Below are positions 1 through 10,150 of a DNA stretch of 64,000 nt, one piece after another (the first letter of the stretch is position 1; each line of letters starts with the position of its first letter). The notes beneath the pieces are model-generated. The model saw only the letters and a list, made by a program, of their open reading frames with translations. It was not told the origin of the DNA and did no database searches. This DNA is from Proteles cristata cristata (Eukaryota; Chordata; Mammalia; Carnivora; Hyaenidae): positions 2,542,001 to 2,606,000 of the forward strand of contig JAESUZ010003505.1 in the NCBI GenBank assembly GCA_017311185.1. The letters run 5' to 3'. The translations under genes and the position numbers were made by a program.

Positions 1-23
1 GACCCTAAACAAATAGTAGCCTT

Positions 24-125
24 GGGGCGCCTGGCTGACTCAGTTGGTAGAGTGTGCGACGCTTGATCTTGAGGTTGTGAGTTCCAGCCCACACTGGGTG
101 AGCAGGTTACTTACTATTTTTTTTA
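24..125 (+). mobile_element. Short CAN SINE (older type)
   Basis: It has the GGGGCGCCTGGCTGACTCAG head, a TAGAGTGTGCGAC motif and a B-box-like GAGTTCCAGCCC. This is the short carnivoran type without the long CT stretch. Its tail resumes at 311-342 after another SINE, so it was split by insertion. Confidence 0.8.
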
Positions 126-310
126 ATGTCTTTTTTTTTTTTTGAGAGAGAGAGAGATAGAGAGAGTAAGTCAACACAAGTAGGGGAGAGGGGCAGAGGG
201 AGAGAGAAAGAGAGAGAATCTTAAGCAGGCTCCACCCCACCACACTGGGATCATGACTTGAGCCAAAATCAAGAGGTAGATGCTCAATCGACTGAACCAC
301 TCAGGTAACC
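126..310 (-). mobile_element. CAN SINE, minus strand, nested in the preceding SINE
   Basis: It shows a T-run, GAGAGA tract, AAGCAGGCTCCA, GATCATGACTTGAG and a degenerate AACCACTCAGGTAACC end. Imperfect copies of a TGGGTG..AGGTTACT segment flank it, as expected for a target-site duplication within the older SINE. Confidence 0.8.
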
Positions 311-342
311 TGGGTGTAGAGGTTACTCAAAAATGAAATCTT

Positions 343-550
343 CTTTTTTAATGTTTATTTATTTTTGAGAGAGAGAGAGAGAGAGCAAGTGGGGGAAGGG
401 AAGAGAGGAAGGGAGACACAGAATCTGAAGCAGGCTCCAGGCTCCAAGCTGTCAGCACAGAGCCCAATGCGGGGCTGGAACCCACGAACCACGAGATCAT
501 GACTTGAGATGAAGTTAGACACTTAACCAACTGAACCACCCAGGTGTCCC
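343..550 (-). mobile_element. CAN SINE, minus strand
   Basis: A complete reversed SINE ends CACCCAGGTGTCCC. It is flanked by a perfect 12-bp duplication, AAATGAAATCTT, at 331-342 and 551-562. Confidence 0.95.
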
Positions 551-562
551 AAATGAAATCTT

Positions 563-1865
563 TTTTTTTTTAAAAAGAATATAATATTTTAAAAAATCAT
601 TAAAAAAGAAACAGTAACCTTAATCATAATTTCACTATCAGAGACAATAGAATTCCATCAAATATTTGTAGCACCAACTATGTCAAAGTTATCAAGGTTA
701 AATGAAATGCTCGGTTTACCTGTTTCCAGCAATGATCAACAAACACAGTTCCTCAATGTTCCAAAAACTTATACATATTCAATGTCTTCGAGTCTTTTCT
801 AACGCTCAGGTGAGAAGCAGGCACATTTAGCTTTTTTAGACTACATTTTGAAGGGAAACTGAAATAATGAGGGCTGTCAGTGAAGGGCAAATATTCATCC
901 TTCCTTTCATCTAAACAGAAAGCCCTAGGAAAGGGCCTCCGAAGAAAAATTCTTGAGGACGTGTGGAGAAGCCCAAGAATGTATGTCTGAGCCTCTCTAT
1001 AAATATAGTTAAATCTACCTACAGCTATTGCATAAGCTATACATTATATCACACTAGAGACTTTTTAAGAGGTGATTTTTCACATGCATATAAGTTTAAA
1101 ACAAGACATTTTCTGCATTCAATAAGTTACTGGCCTCTGAGACCCATAAGAGAAATTCTGAATTGACAATTTTCCTCCAGAAAAGGTATGAAAGAAGGAC
1201 CCTGTCAAGCAATAATTTAATAATTTTCTCTTCTGTGTAACACTCAGTAAGTCCAGTTATTTTCTCTAACCAAGATCTATAAGCACAATAAAGGTAAATG
1301 ATATTGCATCCACTGAACTTATTTTACATTTATTCTGGCTAAAGACCAAACCCAATCTAATTTCCACAATAAATGAAGAATAATTGGAAAAGTCATGCAT
1401 CTTAAAGCCCTATTGGTTTTTTATTTTAAGGATTAAAGGAAAATTTGTATATGAAACCATCTTTATAAGGTCAAATCAACACTAAAAATTGTCTTTTAAT
1501 ACCTGGATGTGGTCTGAAATGTAATAGGTGAAAGGCAGTCCATGAAATTCATGAACTGTAGAGATAGATCTCTTTAACTGGCATGTACTCACACCAGAAC
1601 CCATTTTTAAATTAAGAATTGACTTGGAGAAGTGAAACTAAAAACAAAATAAATATACAGACCAAAATATGACAGGCTGAGGCTAAAGAGTTTTGTACTG
1701 AAACAACTCATCAGCTTTGCCTGCTCCAATCGTCGAAATCTTTCCCATCATGTTCAGCCAGAATCCTCTCAGCCCAGAGGTCTTTATATAACAAGATATC
1801 AGAGTATTCTACAGCCTGAGACCCACTGAAGTTTATGAAAAGATTCTATAAGAATGTCATTACTT
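563..1865. other. Intergenic sequence, nothing recognised
   Basis: AT-rich sequence with no supported gene and no repeat family that I could name by eye. Confidence 0.6.
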
Positions 1866-1975
1866 GGGGGCATCTGGCTGACTCCATGCAACTCTTGATC
1901 TTGGGGTTGTGAAATTGAGCCCCATGTTGGGTGTAGATCTTTTATTTTTAAAAATTAGATTAAATTAAAAAAAAA
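1866..1975 (+). mobile_element. Short CAN SINE (older type)
   Basis: The head GGGGCATCTGGCTGACTC, GCAACTCTTGATCTTG and a TTGGGTGTAGAT tail identify the short type. Confidence 0.8.
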
Positions 1976-1980
1976 TGTCA

Positions 1981-2195
1981 GGGGCACCTGGGTGGCTCAG
2001 TCAGTTAAGCATCTGGCTCTCGATTTCAGCTCAAGTCATGATCCTGAGATTCATGAGCTTGAGCCCAGCATCAGGCTTCGTGCTAACAGTGCAGAGCCTG
2101 CTTGGGATTCTCTCTCTTTTCCTCTCTCTCTGCCCCTCCCCAGCTCATTCTCTCTCTCTCTCTTTCTCTCAAAACAAACAAATTTTATTTAAAAT
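1981..2195 (+). mobile_element. CAN SINE, plus strand
   Basis: The head GGGGCACCTGGGTGGCTCAG is followed by a CT-rich stretch and an AAAACAAACAAA tail. The tail is interrupted by the next, oppositely oriented SINE and resumes as A-rich sequence at 2389-2420. Confidence 0.9.
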
Positions 2196-2388
2196 TTTTT
2201 CTTTTAATTTTAGAGAGAGACAGAGCACATGTGGGAGAGAGGGGCAGAGGGAGAGAGAGAGACAATCAAAGCAGGCTCCACACTCAGCACAGAGTTCAAT
2301 GCGGGGCTCGATCCCGTGACACTGGGATCATGATCTGAGCCAAAATCAAGAGTTGGAAGCTTAACCGACTAAGCCACCCAGACACCCC
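2196..2388 (-). mobile_element. CAN SINE, minus strand, inserted in the tail of the previous copy
   Basis: The reversed SINE ends GCCACCCAGACACCCC. With the preceding plus copy it forms an inverted pair with almost no spacer. Confidence 0.9.
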
Positions 2389-2674
2389 AAAATAAATAGA
2401 CTTAAAAAACATAAAAAAAGAGTGCCATCACCTCACTCTGAAGTGAGAATTTTGTACACTATTAATTTGAACATCATTGTGAGCAACCATGAAGAAGGTC
2501 CAGTGGTAAGTCCTCTTACAACTGCTAATCGCACCATGCTGAAAATCTTGGAACGGGTTTTCTGTTTATTTGGTCCAGTATCTACAAAAACACCTCCCCG
2601 AATATACTTAGTGATGAAAAACTGAAGGCTTTCCCCCTTCTCAGGAACCAGGCAAAGATGTCTTCTCTCAGACA

Positions 2675-3530
2675 TCTTTTCTCACTGTTTCTATTCAACA
2701 TTCTTCTGGATGTCCTAACCAGTGCAGTAAGGCGAGAATTAAAAAAGAAACACATATAGACTGAAAGGGGACAGTAAAGCTGTCTTTATTTGCAGGTAAC
2801 ATAATCACATACTAAGAGATTTACAAAAATACTTCTACAACTAATGGGTTAATGTATCAGGGTCACCAGATATATCTATACATCAAAAGCAATCATATTT
2901 CTATTCTACAGTAAACAAGTAGAAATGAAATTTTAAGATAATACTATTTATAAGAGCATAGAGGCATGAAAGACTTAGGGATAAATTTAACAAGATATAT
3001 ATAGACATGCGTATTAAAATTTTATTAAACATATTAAAAATTTATAAAACACTACTGATAAAAATTAGAAGTATTCCTGAATGGAACTATCTACTTTTGT
3101 TCATGGATTGGACACTGTTAAGGGTGTGAGTTCTTCCCAAATTAATCTATAGATTAAACACAATACCAGTAAAATTCCCAGCAGAATCTTCTTCTGGGAT
3201 CCTGATTCTAAAATGTATATGGAAATGAAAGGATCTAGAAGAACCAAAACTATTCAGAAAAAAAAAAAAAAGAGAGAACAAATTTGGAGAACTTACCTCC
3301 TTGCTCCCAAGGTTCACTATAAAGCAAAGGTAATTAAGACAGTGTGGTTTTAGTACAATTATAGACATTTAGATCAATGTAACAGTAAAGAGTTCAAAAT
3401 TAGAGCCACACATATTTATGATGAACTAATTTTTGGCAAAGGTGCCAAGGTAAGTCAATGAGGGAAAGGAATCTGTTTTCAATAACTCGTGTTCAATATA
3501 GACAATAGCGGATTATCTGTATTGGAAAAC
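2675..3530 (+). mobile_element. Old L1 ORF2 fragment, plus strand
   Basis: The text follows the reverse-transcriptase-distal part of L1 ORF2, for example ATTCAACATTCTTCTGGATGT, ATTCCCAGCAGAATCTTCTT and GCAAAGGTAATTAAGACAG. It has many stops and frameshifts and is not coding. Confidence 0.8.
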
Positions 3531-3767
3531 ATAATAAACTCAACCTTTATCACATAGCAGGCACAAAAAATCCTGTTGTGGGCGGGATTGTACTCACTAT
3601 CCCCCTTCCCCCAACCAAATTCAGGTGCTAAAGTCTTAACCCCCAGGAAGGACTTTCAAATGTGACCCTGTTTGGAGAAAGGATCTTTAAAGAGGTAATT
3701 AAGCAGAAGTAAGATCATCAGGGTAGGTCATACTCCAATATGACTGATGTTTTTATAAGAAGAGGGG

Positions 3768-3985
3768 ATTAGTCAACTATACTTCAGCAATAAAAAAAAC
3801 TTTAAAAAAATCCACATATCTGCCCCACAGTATGTTATTTACTATGAAGTGTATTAAACTAAACAACAGAAGTCGTCTAAATTTCCTTTACTATGGGATT
3901 ATGGAAAATAAACTTGACAAACTGTGGAAATAAATACATAAATACATAAATAAAGGGAACTGGGGAAAAAAGCTGTAATTCTAAA
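3768..3985 (+). mobile_element. Probable L1 3'-end insertion within the MLT1 LTR
   Basis: TCAACTATACTTCAGCAATAAA followed by A-runs resembles the terminal 3'UTR of carnivoran L1. The remainder up to the purine-rich tract is not identified. Confidence 0.45.
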
Positions 3986-4032
3986 ATAAAGGAGGAGGAA
4001 GAGAAAGAGGAGGAGGGGAAGGAAGAGGAGGA
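3986..4032 (+). repeat. Purine-rich GGA/GAA tract
   Basis: An imperfect (GGA/GAA)n run lies at the junction back into the MLT1 LTR. Confidence 0.8.
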
Positions 4033-4240
4033 AACAATTAGGACACAGACATAAAGGAAAGACCATGTGAGGACCAGGGAGGAGACAGCCATCTACAAGC
4101 CATAAAGAGAGGCCTCAGAACTTGACCTTGACCTTGGCCTTTCGGTCTTCAGAACTGTGAGAACATAAATTTCTGATACTAAGTCAGTCAGTCTGTAGCA
4201 ATTTGTGATAGCCTTTCTAACAAACTTATAAATATCCCTA

Positions 4241-4639
4241 AAAATAATCTCAGCCATTAATGAAGCTAAATGTATATTTTAAGTCTCATCCCATACACAC
4301 AACAGCCTCCAAGGACTGGTTCCAATTCTACCCAATAGTCAAGGCACAGATCATTTCCATTTCTTTCAAAGAATGGAAAAGAGGCTGTGAGCCTAGCCTG
4401 AAGAAATATAAAAATTTTGAGCAAAATATAAGCAAACTAAATGCAACAATGTATTAAATCCCTGTTGAAAGAAGTGGAGAATAGAAAACAACTCTCTTAA
4501 CCTCTGTAAAAGACATTCTGTAAAAAAAAAACAAACCCAAGAAAACATATCAAATTATGAAATGTTGAAAATATTCTTTTTAAGATCAGAAACAAGAGGA
4601 CCTGCAATCATTCTTTCTCTTTAAGTTTGTTTTATTTTA
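4241..4639. other. Intergenic sequence, nothing recognised
   Basis: No gene or recognisable repeat was seen. Confidence 0.5.
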
Positions 4640-4856
4640 TTTTAATGTTTTTATTTATTTCTGAGAGAGAGAGAGAGAGAGACAGCGTGAGCAGGGGAGA
4701 GTCAGAGAGAGAGGGAGACACAGAATCTGAAGCAGGCTCCAGGCTCTGAGCTAGCAGTCAGCACAGAGCCTGACGAGGAGCTCGAACCCACGAACCACGA
4801 GATCATGACCTGAGTTGAAGTCAGATGCTTAACTGATTGAGCCATCCAGGCACCTT
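4640..4856 (-). mobile_element. CAN SINE, minus strand
   Basis: A TTTATTTATTTCTGAGAGAG start, GAAGCAGGCTCCAGGCTCTG and a CCATCCAGGCACCT end are present. Confidence 0.9.
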
Positions 4857-4959
4857 TACGATTGTTTTAAAGGCCTAGCCATGCAGTAAGAAAAGCAAAA
4901 AATGGGAAAATATAGACTAACTGGCCAGAAAGAAACAAAATTGTCATTACTTACAAGAT

Positions 4960-5176
4960 GATACATCTACATTGAAAGCTCCAAATGATCTGAAATAAAT
5001 CATCATAATTGGTAAGAGTATGTAGCATGTTTGCTGGATAGTAACAGTCTACAAAAGTCAGTACACACCAGTGACAATCCATTAAGATACCACTCACCAC
5101 AGTAACAAAAATATGTAAAGAACTGAGGGAGAAATCTAACAAAGGATGTGCAAGCCTTTCAGAGGCTACATTTTAA
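4960..5176 (+). mobile_element. Possible old L1 ORF2 fragment
   Basis: An AAGTCAGTA segment and a GAGGGAGAAATCTAACAAAGGA segment (of which AAATCTAACAAAGGA is the clearest part) resemble an old L1 ORF2. The match is weak. Confidence 0.35.
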
Positions 5177-5191
5177 AAGATCTTTGGGTTA

Positions 5192-5404
5192 GGGGCACCT
5201 AGATGGCTCAGTCAGTGTCCAGCTTCAGCTCAGGTCATAATCTTGTGTTCTGTGTGTTCGAGCCCCTCATCGGGCTCTGTACTGACAGCTCAGAGCCTGG
5301 AGCCTGCTTTGGATTCTGTGTCCCCCTCTCTCTGCTCCTCCCCTGCTCATGCTCTGTCTTTGTCTCTCTCTCAAAAATAAATAAACATAGAAAATATATT
5401 TTTT
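5192..5404 (+). mobile_element. CAN SINE, plus strand
   Basis: A degenerate head GGGGCACCTAGATGGCTCAG is flanked by a 15-bp duplication, AAGATCTTTGG(G/A)TTA, at 5177-5191 and 5405-5419. Confidence 0.93.
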
Positions 5405-5419
5405 AAGATCTTTGGATTA

Positions 5420-5915
5420 AAAATAAAAGTTTGAGAAGAATTCTTTAGTAGGGTGGGTTTTTACCCTCAGCTGTATGCTACATATATTAAATCAAACCTG
5501 ATATTATATTATATTAATTATATCATATCATATCATATTAAAACTCCCTATTCTAATGTGTAATGTGTAATGGCACCAGGTGATTCTAATGTGTAGCCAG
5601 GGTTACAAACCATTACTCCAGGGTAGAGCAGCATGGGTTGGAGGAAGGGTACTCAGGGCTTCCTAGGTACTAGAAATGTTCTACTTTTTTCCTTTGGATG
5701 ATGTATTCATTGCAACATTAGTCTTTAAATCATACATATATGCCTTACAGACATGGTCATATTTTACACTTTAGCGTTAACACAATTAAAAGCCCCCTTA
5801 ACAGCTCTTGTGCCAAAGTTGTATTATCATATCCTCACCTCCCTAATGCTGCAACACATTGATTTGCTGGTTTCTTACACTGCAGAAACTTGAGACTCTT
5901 GAAGTCATACTGCTA
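5420..5915. other. Intergenic sequence with an AT-rich simple repeat and a MER5-like scrap
   Basis: An ATATT/ATCAT low-complexity run lies at about 5498-5540. A short hAT-Charlie MER5-like piece (CCAGGTGATTCTAATGTGTAG) is at about 5567-5620. Confidence 0.5.
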
Positions 5916-5932
5916 AAGTGAAGCAACGTCAG

Positions 5933-6140
5933 GAGCGCCTGGGTGGCTCAGTCGGTAAAGCGTCTGACTTCGGCTCAGGTCATGATCTCCTGGTTTGTGG
6001 GTATGAGCCCTGCGTCGGGCTCTGTGCTGACAGCTCAGAGCCTGGAGCCTGCTTTGGATTCTTTGTCTCCTTCTCTCTGCCCCTCCCCTGCTCGTGCTCT
6101 CTCTCCCTCTCAAAAATAAAAAAACATTCAAAAAAATTTT
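5933..6140 (+). mobile_element. CAN SINE, plus strand
   Basis: The SINE is flanked by AAGTGAAGCAACGTCAG (5916-5932) and AAGTTAAGCAACATCAG (6141-6157). One of the two differences is a CpG-type change, consistent with ageing of the duplication. Confidence 0.95.
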
Positions 6141-6239
6141 AAGTTAAGCAACATCAGAAACACAACACAAATATTCATGTCTACCATTTTGAACCAGTGA
6201 ACCCATCACAGAATCAGAGGCCCTGGGTGGTACCTAGAT

Positions 6240-6475
6240 TGGCCAGTTTAGAGAGACAGAGAGCAGAATGGTGGTTATCGGGCACTTGGGGGTGATGGAA
6301 TTCTGAAAGGAAGGGGCAGTTGATGTTTAATGGGTATTACAGTTAAGGAAGATGAAAATTCTCTGAAGATGGGGAGTGGTGATGACTGCACGGCCACAAT
6401 GTGCTTCCCCCGTATATTGAAAAACAGTTAAAACGATACACTTTGTGTTACGCATATTTTATCACAATAAAGAAG
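6240..6475 (+). mobile_element. Old L1 3'UTR end, plus strand
   Basis: GAAGATGAAAATTCT, GTGGTGATGACTGCAC and a TATTTTATCACAATAAA ending match the 3' end of older mammalian L1s. Confidence 0.65.
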
Positions 6476-7279
6476 GGTGATTTCTGTTTCACATTTGAAG
6501 CTGGCGCAGAGAAGGCACTCCTGGAACAAGAAAGTATTAGGTAGAGCTCACTTCTAAAGAAACAGCTCTCTCTCCAAACCCTTAATTGTGTTTGCTCCCA
6601 CTCAAAAGCTGGGGAAGAATTGATGTTGAAATGTAAAGCGTCCCTTCCACCAAAGCGGTGGAATCTTGCGAGGAAAGCACGGTCATCTTGATCTCTGTAC
6701 CTGAACAAATCTCCTTCTCCTGTTTGTTGACTCACTTTGATGTGCGCCCCCGGCCGGCACACTCCCCGCATGGCTGTGTAAACTTTTCGCCTTGCCCTCA
6801 ACCTTGGGGGTGACCTGGCATGTTAGTGACTCCTGGCCAAGGTAAATGATACAGCACGGTAATAATGGCAACTGCCAGATCTCTCCCCTTTTATCTACCT
6901 CCATCCCCTGTGAAGTGTCTCTCCCCCACTACCCCCTACCAGGTATCAAACACCCAGATAAAGGGGAAAGGAGTTATCTGAAACATTGTGTGCCCCCTGT
7001 AAGAAATCCAATTATTTATGGTCGCTGGAGACATTTTCTTTGAAGTGTGTTAGTGAGTGACCTAAATGTACAGTTTTCCTTCTACCGTTAACAGAGCTCT
7101 GCCTTTATCTTGCATTTAAAATTCTTAAATAGTCCTTTCCCTTCTTCGGGATAAAGGCGAAAAGTTGGAGAAAACACATCGTGCTCTGTCAGGAGGTAGA
7201 AAAGGCACAGATATTGAAGGCCTGATCTTCAGATTTCATTTTTGCCTTTTTTTAAAAATTGCTCCTAGGACAATAGCTA
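6476..7279. other. Intergenic sequence, nothing recognised
   Basis: No repeat family was recognised and open frames on both strands are short. Confidence 0.5.
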
Positions 7280-7291
7280 ATGTAATTTTTT

Positions 7292-7498
7292 TAATGTTTT
7301 TTATTTATTTCTGAGAGAGAGAGAGACAGTGTGAACAGGGAAGGGTCAGAGAGAGAGGGAGACACAGAATCTAAAACAGGCTCCAGGCTCTGAGCTGTCA
7401 GCACAGAGCCTGACATGGGGCTCAAACTCACGAACCGTGAGATCATGACCTGAGCTGAAGTCGGATGCCTAACCAACTGAGTCACCCAGGCGCCCCTG
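7292..7498 (-). mobile_element. CAN SINE, minus strand
   Basis: A reversed SINE ends CACCCAGGCGCCCC. The duplication ATGTAATTTTTT flanks it at 7280-7291 and 7499-7510. Confidence 0.95.
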
Positions 7499-7744
7499 AT
7501 GTAATTTTTTAAGTGACAGCTGAGCAGGACCATAATCCAAGGCATGGCCTTCAGTTCTGTCTGTCAAGGAAGTGACATAAAAGAATTCAGTGGTGAAAAC
7601 CACTTCTGTTGTCCCCTGGAAGGGTGAGGGGTCAACCCCTGAGCTCGCGGGAGTCAAGCTTCAAATCTCACTTGGGTGGAGGAATCTTTAGGTAGACCCG
7701 AAGATTGGTTTCATTTTTTTAAAGTTTATGTATGTATGTATATA

Positions 7745-7925
7745 TTAATGTTTATTTACTTTTGAGATAGAGAGAGATAGAGCGTGAGCACGGGAGGGGC
7801 AGAGAGAGACAGAGACACAGAATCCGAAGCAGGCTCCAGGCTCTGAGCTGCCAGCACAGAGCCCAGTGCAGGACTTGAACTCACAAACTGCCAGATCATG
7901 ACCTGAGTCAGCCACCCAGGCGCCC
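7745..7925 (-). mobile_element. CAN SINE, minus strand
   Basis: A reversed SINE with GAAGCAGGCTCCAGGCTCTG and a short tRNA-like end, CAGCCACCCAGGCGCCC. The segment between GACCTGAG and the end is deleted. Confidence 0.9.
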
Positions 7926-8127
7926 TTCAAGTTTATTGGTTTTGAGAGAGACCGAGACAGTGTGAGCAGGGGAGGAGCAGAGAGAGGAAGAGAGAGACTC
8001 CCAAGCAGGCTCCATGCTACTAACACAGAGCCCATTCTGGGGCTTGAGCCCAAGAAGCTGTGAGAACTTGGCCTGAGCCCAAACCAAGAGTCAGACGCTT
8101 AACCGACGGTGGCACCCAGGCGTCTCG
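7926..8127 (-). mobile_element. CAN SINE, minus strand, abutting the previous copy
   Basis: TTTTGAGAGAGACCGAGACA, AAGCAGGCTCCATGCT and GCACCCAGGCGTCTC form a second reversed copy placed directly after the first. Confidence 0.88.
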
Positions 8128-8949
8128 AATAGTTTCATTCCGTGAAAAGCCTTCCACCCACCCCGCCCTGGGTGCCAATCACACCAGAGCACTCGGAGGG
8201 GCCCTGACCTAGAGGCTCTGTGAATCGGATCCTTGTGAGGGTTTGAATCTTTGCCTTAGGGGGTGTTCTCACTTGGGGTGCCCCTGAGCTGCTTCAGGAA
8301 AGGAGGTATGGTCATCCCCTCACAGCCCGTTGCCCTCGCTGTGTGGGGATCAATCCAGCAGGGGCATGCCCAAGGGGGAGTTGAAAAAGGAAAGGTCAGG
8401 GTTGGGTGTGGCAACACACTCTTGTCACTGGCTTTGGCCTGTGCCTTGGATTCCACGGTCAGAAAGATCAGGAAAGAGCAGAAGGAGCTGAGGCCCCAGG
8501 TCATCCTCACATGATGGCTCCAGGTCATCCCCACATGATGGTCCCAGGTCACCAAGTGCAGCAATGGGAGTTTCCACGGCCACCTGTGTCCCTCAGTGTT
8601 CTCAACTTTTTTTTTTAAATCATTTTTGCCCCAGAAAGAGGCCTTGTAGACATTTTCCTCCCAGCGGCTCCCCGCCCCGAAATTTTACAAGCACAGGTAC
8701 ATTGGGTGTCTCTGGCTTCACTCCATGCACATCAGTGCCTGAGCACAGGAGTCAGGTTGCCGCCCCTTCCCAAGAACCCAGCTCTGCCCGCGTTGAACAT
8801 GCGGGTAGAGAGCCAAGTTGGCCAGATGTGGCTTGAAGACAGAATGTGCCGCGTGGCATCAGGCTGGGCCCAGCTGGCGCTGGGGTGAGATGCCCAGGAG
8901 CAGCCTGCCCACCCCTCCGCCCCTAGCGGGACAGGCTGACAGAACGGAG
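8128..8949. other. GC-richer intergenic sequence
   Basis: No gene is supported. A short imperfect tandem of a CCAGGTCATCC(T/C)CACATGATGG unit, about 24 bp long, lies at about 8497-8552 with just over two copies. Confidence 0.5.
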
Positions 8950-9050
8950 GGAAGTTCCTATATTCTCCCAAGGCTCAGTATCCTCACCTGTAAAATGGGG
9001 ATAATCTCTGCCTGCAGGGCTGTAGAAACAGCTAAGTGGTGGGATGTGTA
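8950..9050 (+). repeat. MIR fragment
   Basis: GCTCAGTATCCTCACCTGTA and the following AAAATGGGGATAATCTCTGC match the MIR core in sense orientation. Confidence 0.7.
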
Positions 9051-9085
9051 TTCCCCGTCTCTCTAATTTCTGTCGAAAATATAAA

Positions 9086-9191
9086 ATCCTGGCACTGTGT
9101 GTTATCTGTAAGCGATGAATCACTAAATTCTACTCCTGAAATCGCTATTACACTATATCTCAACTAACTTGGTTTTAAATAAAAATTTGGA
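9086..9191 (+). mobile_element. Short L1 3' end (strongly 5'-truncated copy)
   Basis: GTTATCTGTAAGCGATGAAT, CTACTCCTGAAATC and AATAAAAATTTGG match the terminal 3'UTR of carnivoran L1. Confidence 0.7.
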
Positions 9192-9415
9192 GGGGCTCCT
9201 GGGTGGCTCAGTCAGTTAAGAGTCCGATTTTGGCTCAGGTCATGACCTCACGGTTTATGGGTTCGAGCGCCGCCTAAGGCTCTTGGCTGACCACTCGGAG
9301 CCTGGAGCCTGCTTTGGATTCTGTGCCTCCCTCTCTCTGACCCTCCCCTGGTCACGCTCTGGCTCTCTCTTTCAAAAACAAACATTTAAAAATAAACAAA
9401 CAAATAAATAAATGT
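9192..9415 (+). mobile_element. CAN SINE, plus strand
   Basis: A degenerate head GGGGCTCCTGGGTGGCTCAG is followed by the CT-rich stretch and an AAACAAACAAATAAATAAAT tail, directly at the end of the L1 remnant. Confidence 0.9.
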
Positions 9416-10150
9416 TTGGGAAAATCCCAGTATAGAATGTTCTAGTTTATGGGGGCTATTTTGTGTTCTTCTGTAAAATTTTATTCTCCCTTCTAGAGAT
9501 CCGCTAGAAAACTAATTTGCAAATGAATGTACAATGTGGTGCTGCTGCAGCTGGTGTGAAATGTTAACGATGCAGAGCTAGTAAACCTAATCATACATCA
9601 AGAGAAAATAAGCAAGGTATACACAAAGTCAGACTTCAGAGTTCACTGAAATTTCTTTGCACTTGAAACACTTGGGTACACGCGTCTCTCGCTTCTCCCT
9701 GCTTTCCTTCCCCAGGCAGGTTTCACTAGTCTTTACTTAAGGTGCCTGCTGAGAATGCCAACAAAATAGCTCTTTCTCTCCGAGGCTGGGCTCCCCTGGG
9801 GACTCCGCCCAAGAATTTTACGACCACAAGCCTTTCAGAAGACATTTTCAAAGATAGCTGGCTTTCTCTGATCAGCCCCCCTCCCCCCTTACTATCCACC
9901 TAAAAGTCCTAGTTTTTAAATGGAGCCCAGTGGTGGGGATACAACAAGGAAGGGGGTGTTTGGAGCGTTTCGTTATGGCAGCGGTAGGGCTTCCCGGTAG
10001 CCCAATTTGGGAAGAGAATGAGGCATCTAGAACGACTTCAAATGATGTGTTTCAAGAGGTACTAATCTGCCAGCAAGTACAAAATGTACTTTCATGCGTG
10101 TTTGAAACCAAGAAAGTCACAGCTGTTTTAAATAAGTAAATAGATAAAAT
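9416..10150. other. Intergenic sequence, nothing recognised
   Basis: No gene or named repeat was seen. Confidence 0.5.

Larger units (their letters stand above)
3575..4240 (+). mobile_element. MLT1-type LTR (ERVL-MaLR), interrupted
   Basis: The 5' part has a CTAAAGTCTTAACCCCCAG segment and an AATATGACTGATGTTTTTAT segment. The 3' part has GACCATGTGAGGACC, CATCTACAAGCC and GAACTGTGAGAACATAAATTTC. Unrelated sequence at about 3768-3985 splits it. This is a solitary LTR with no coding capacity. Confidence 0.75.
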
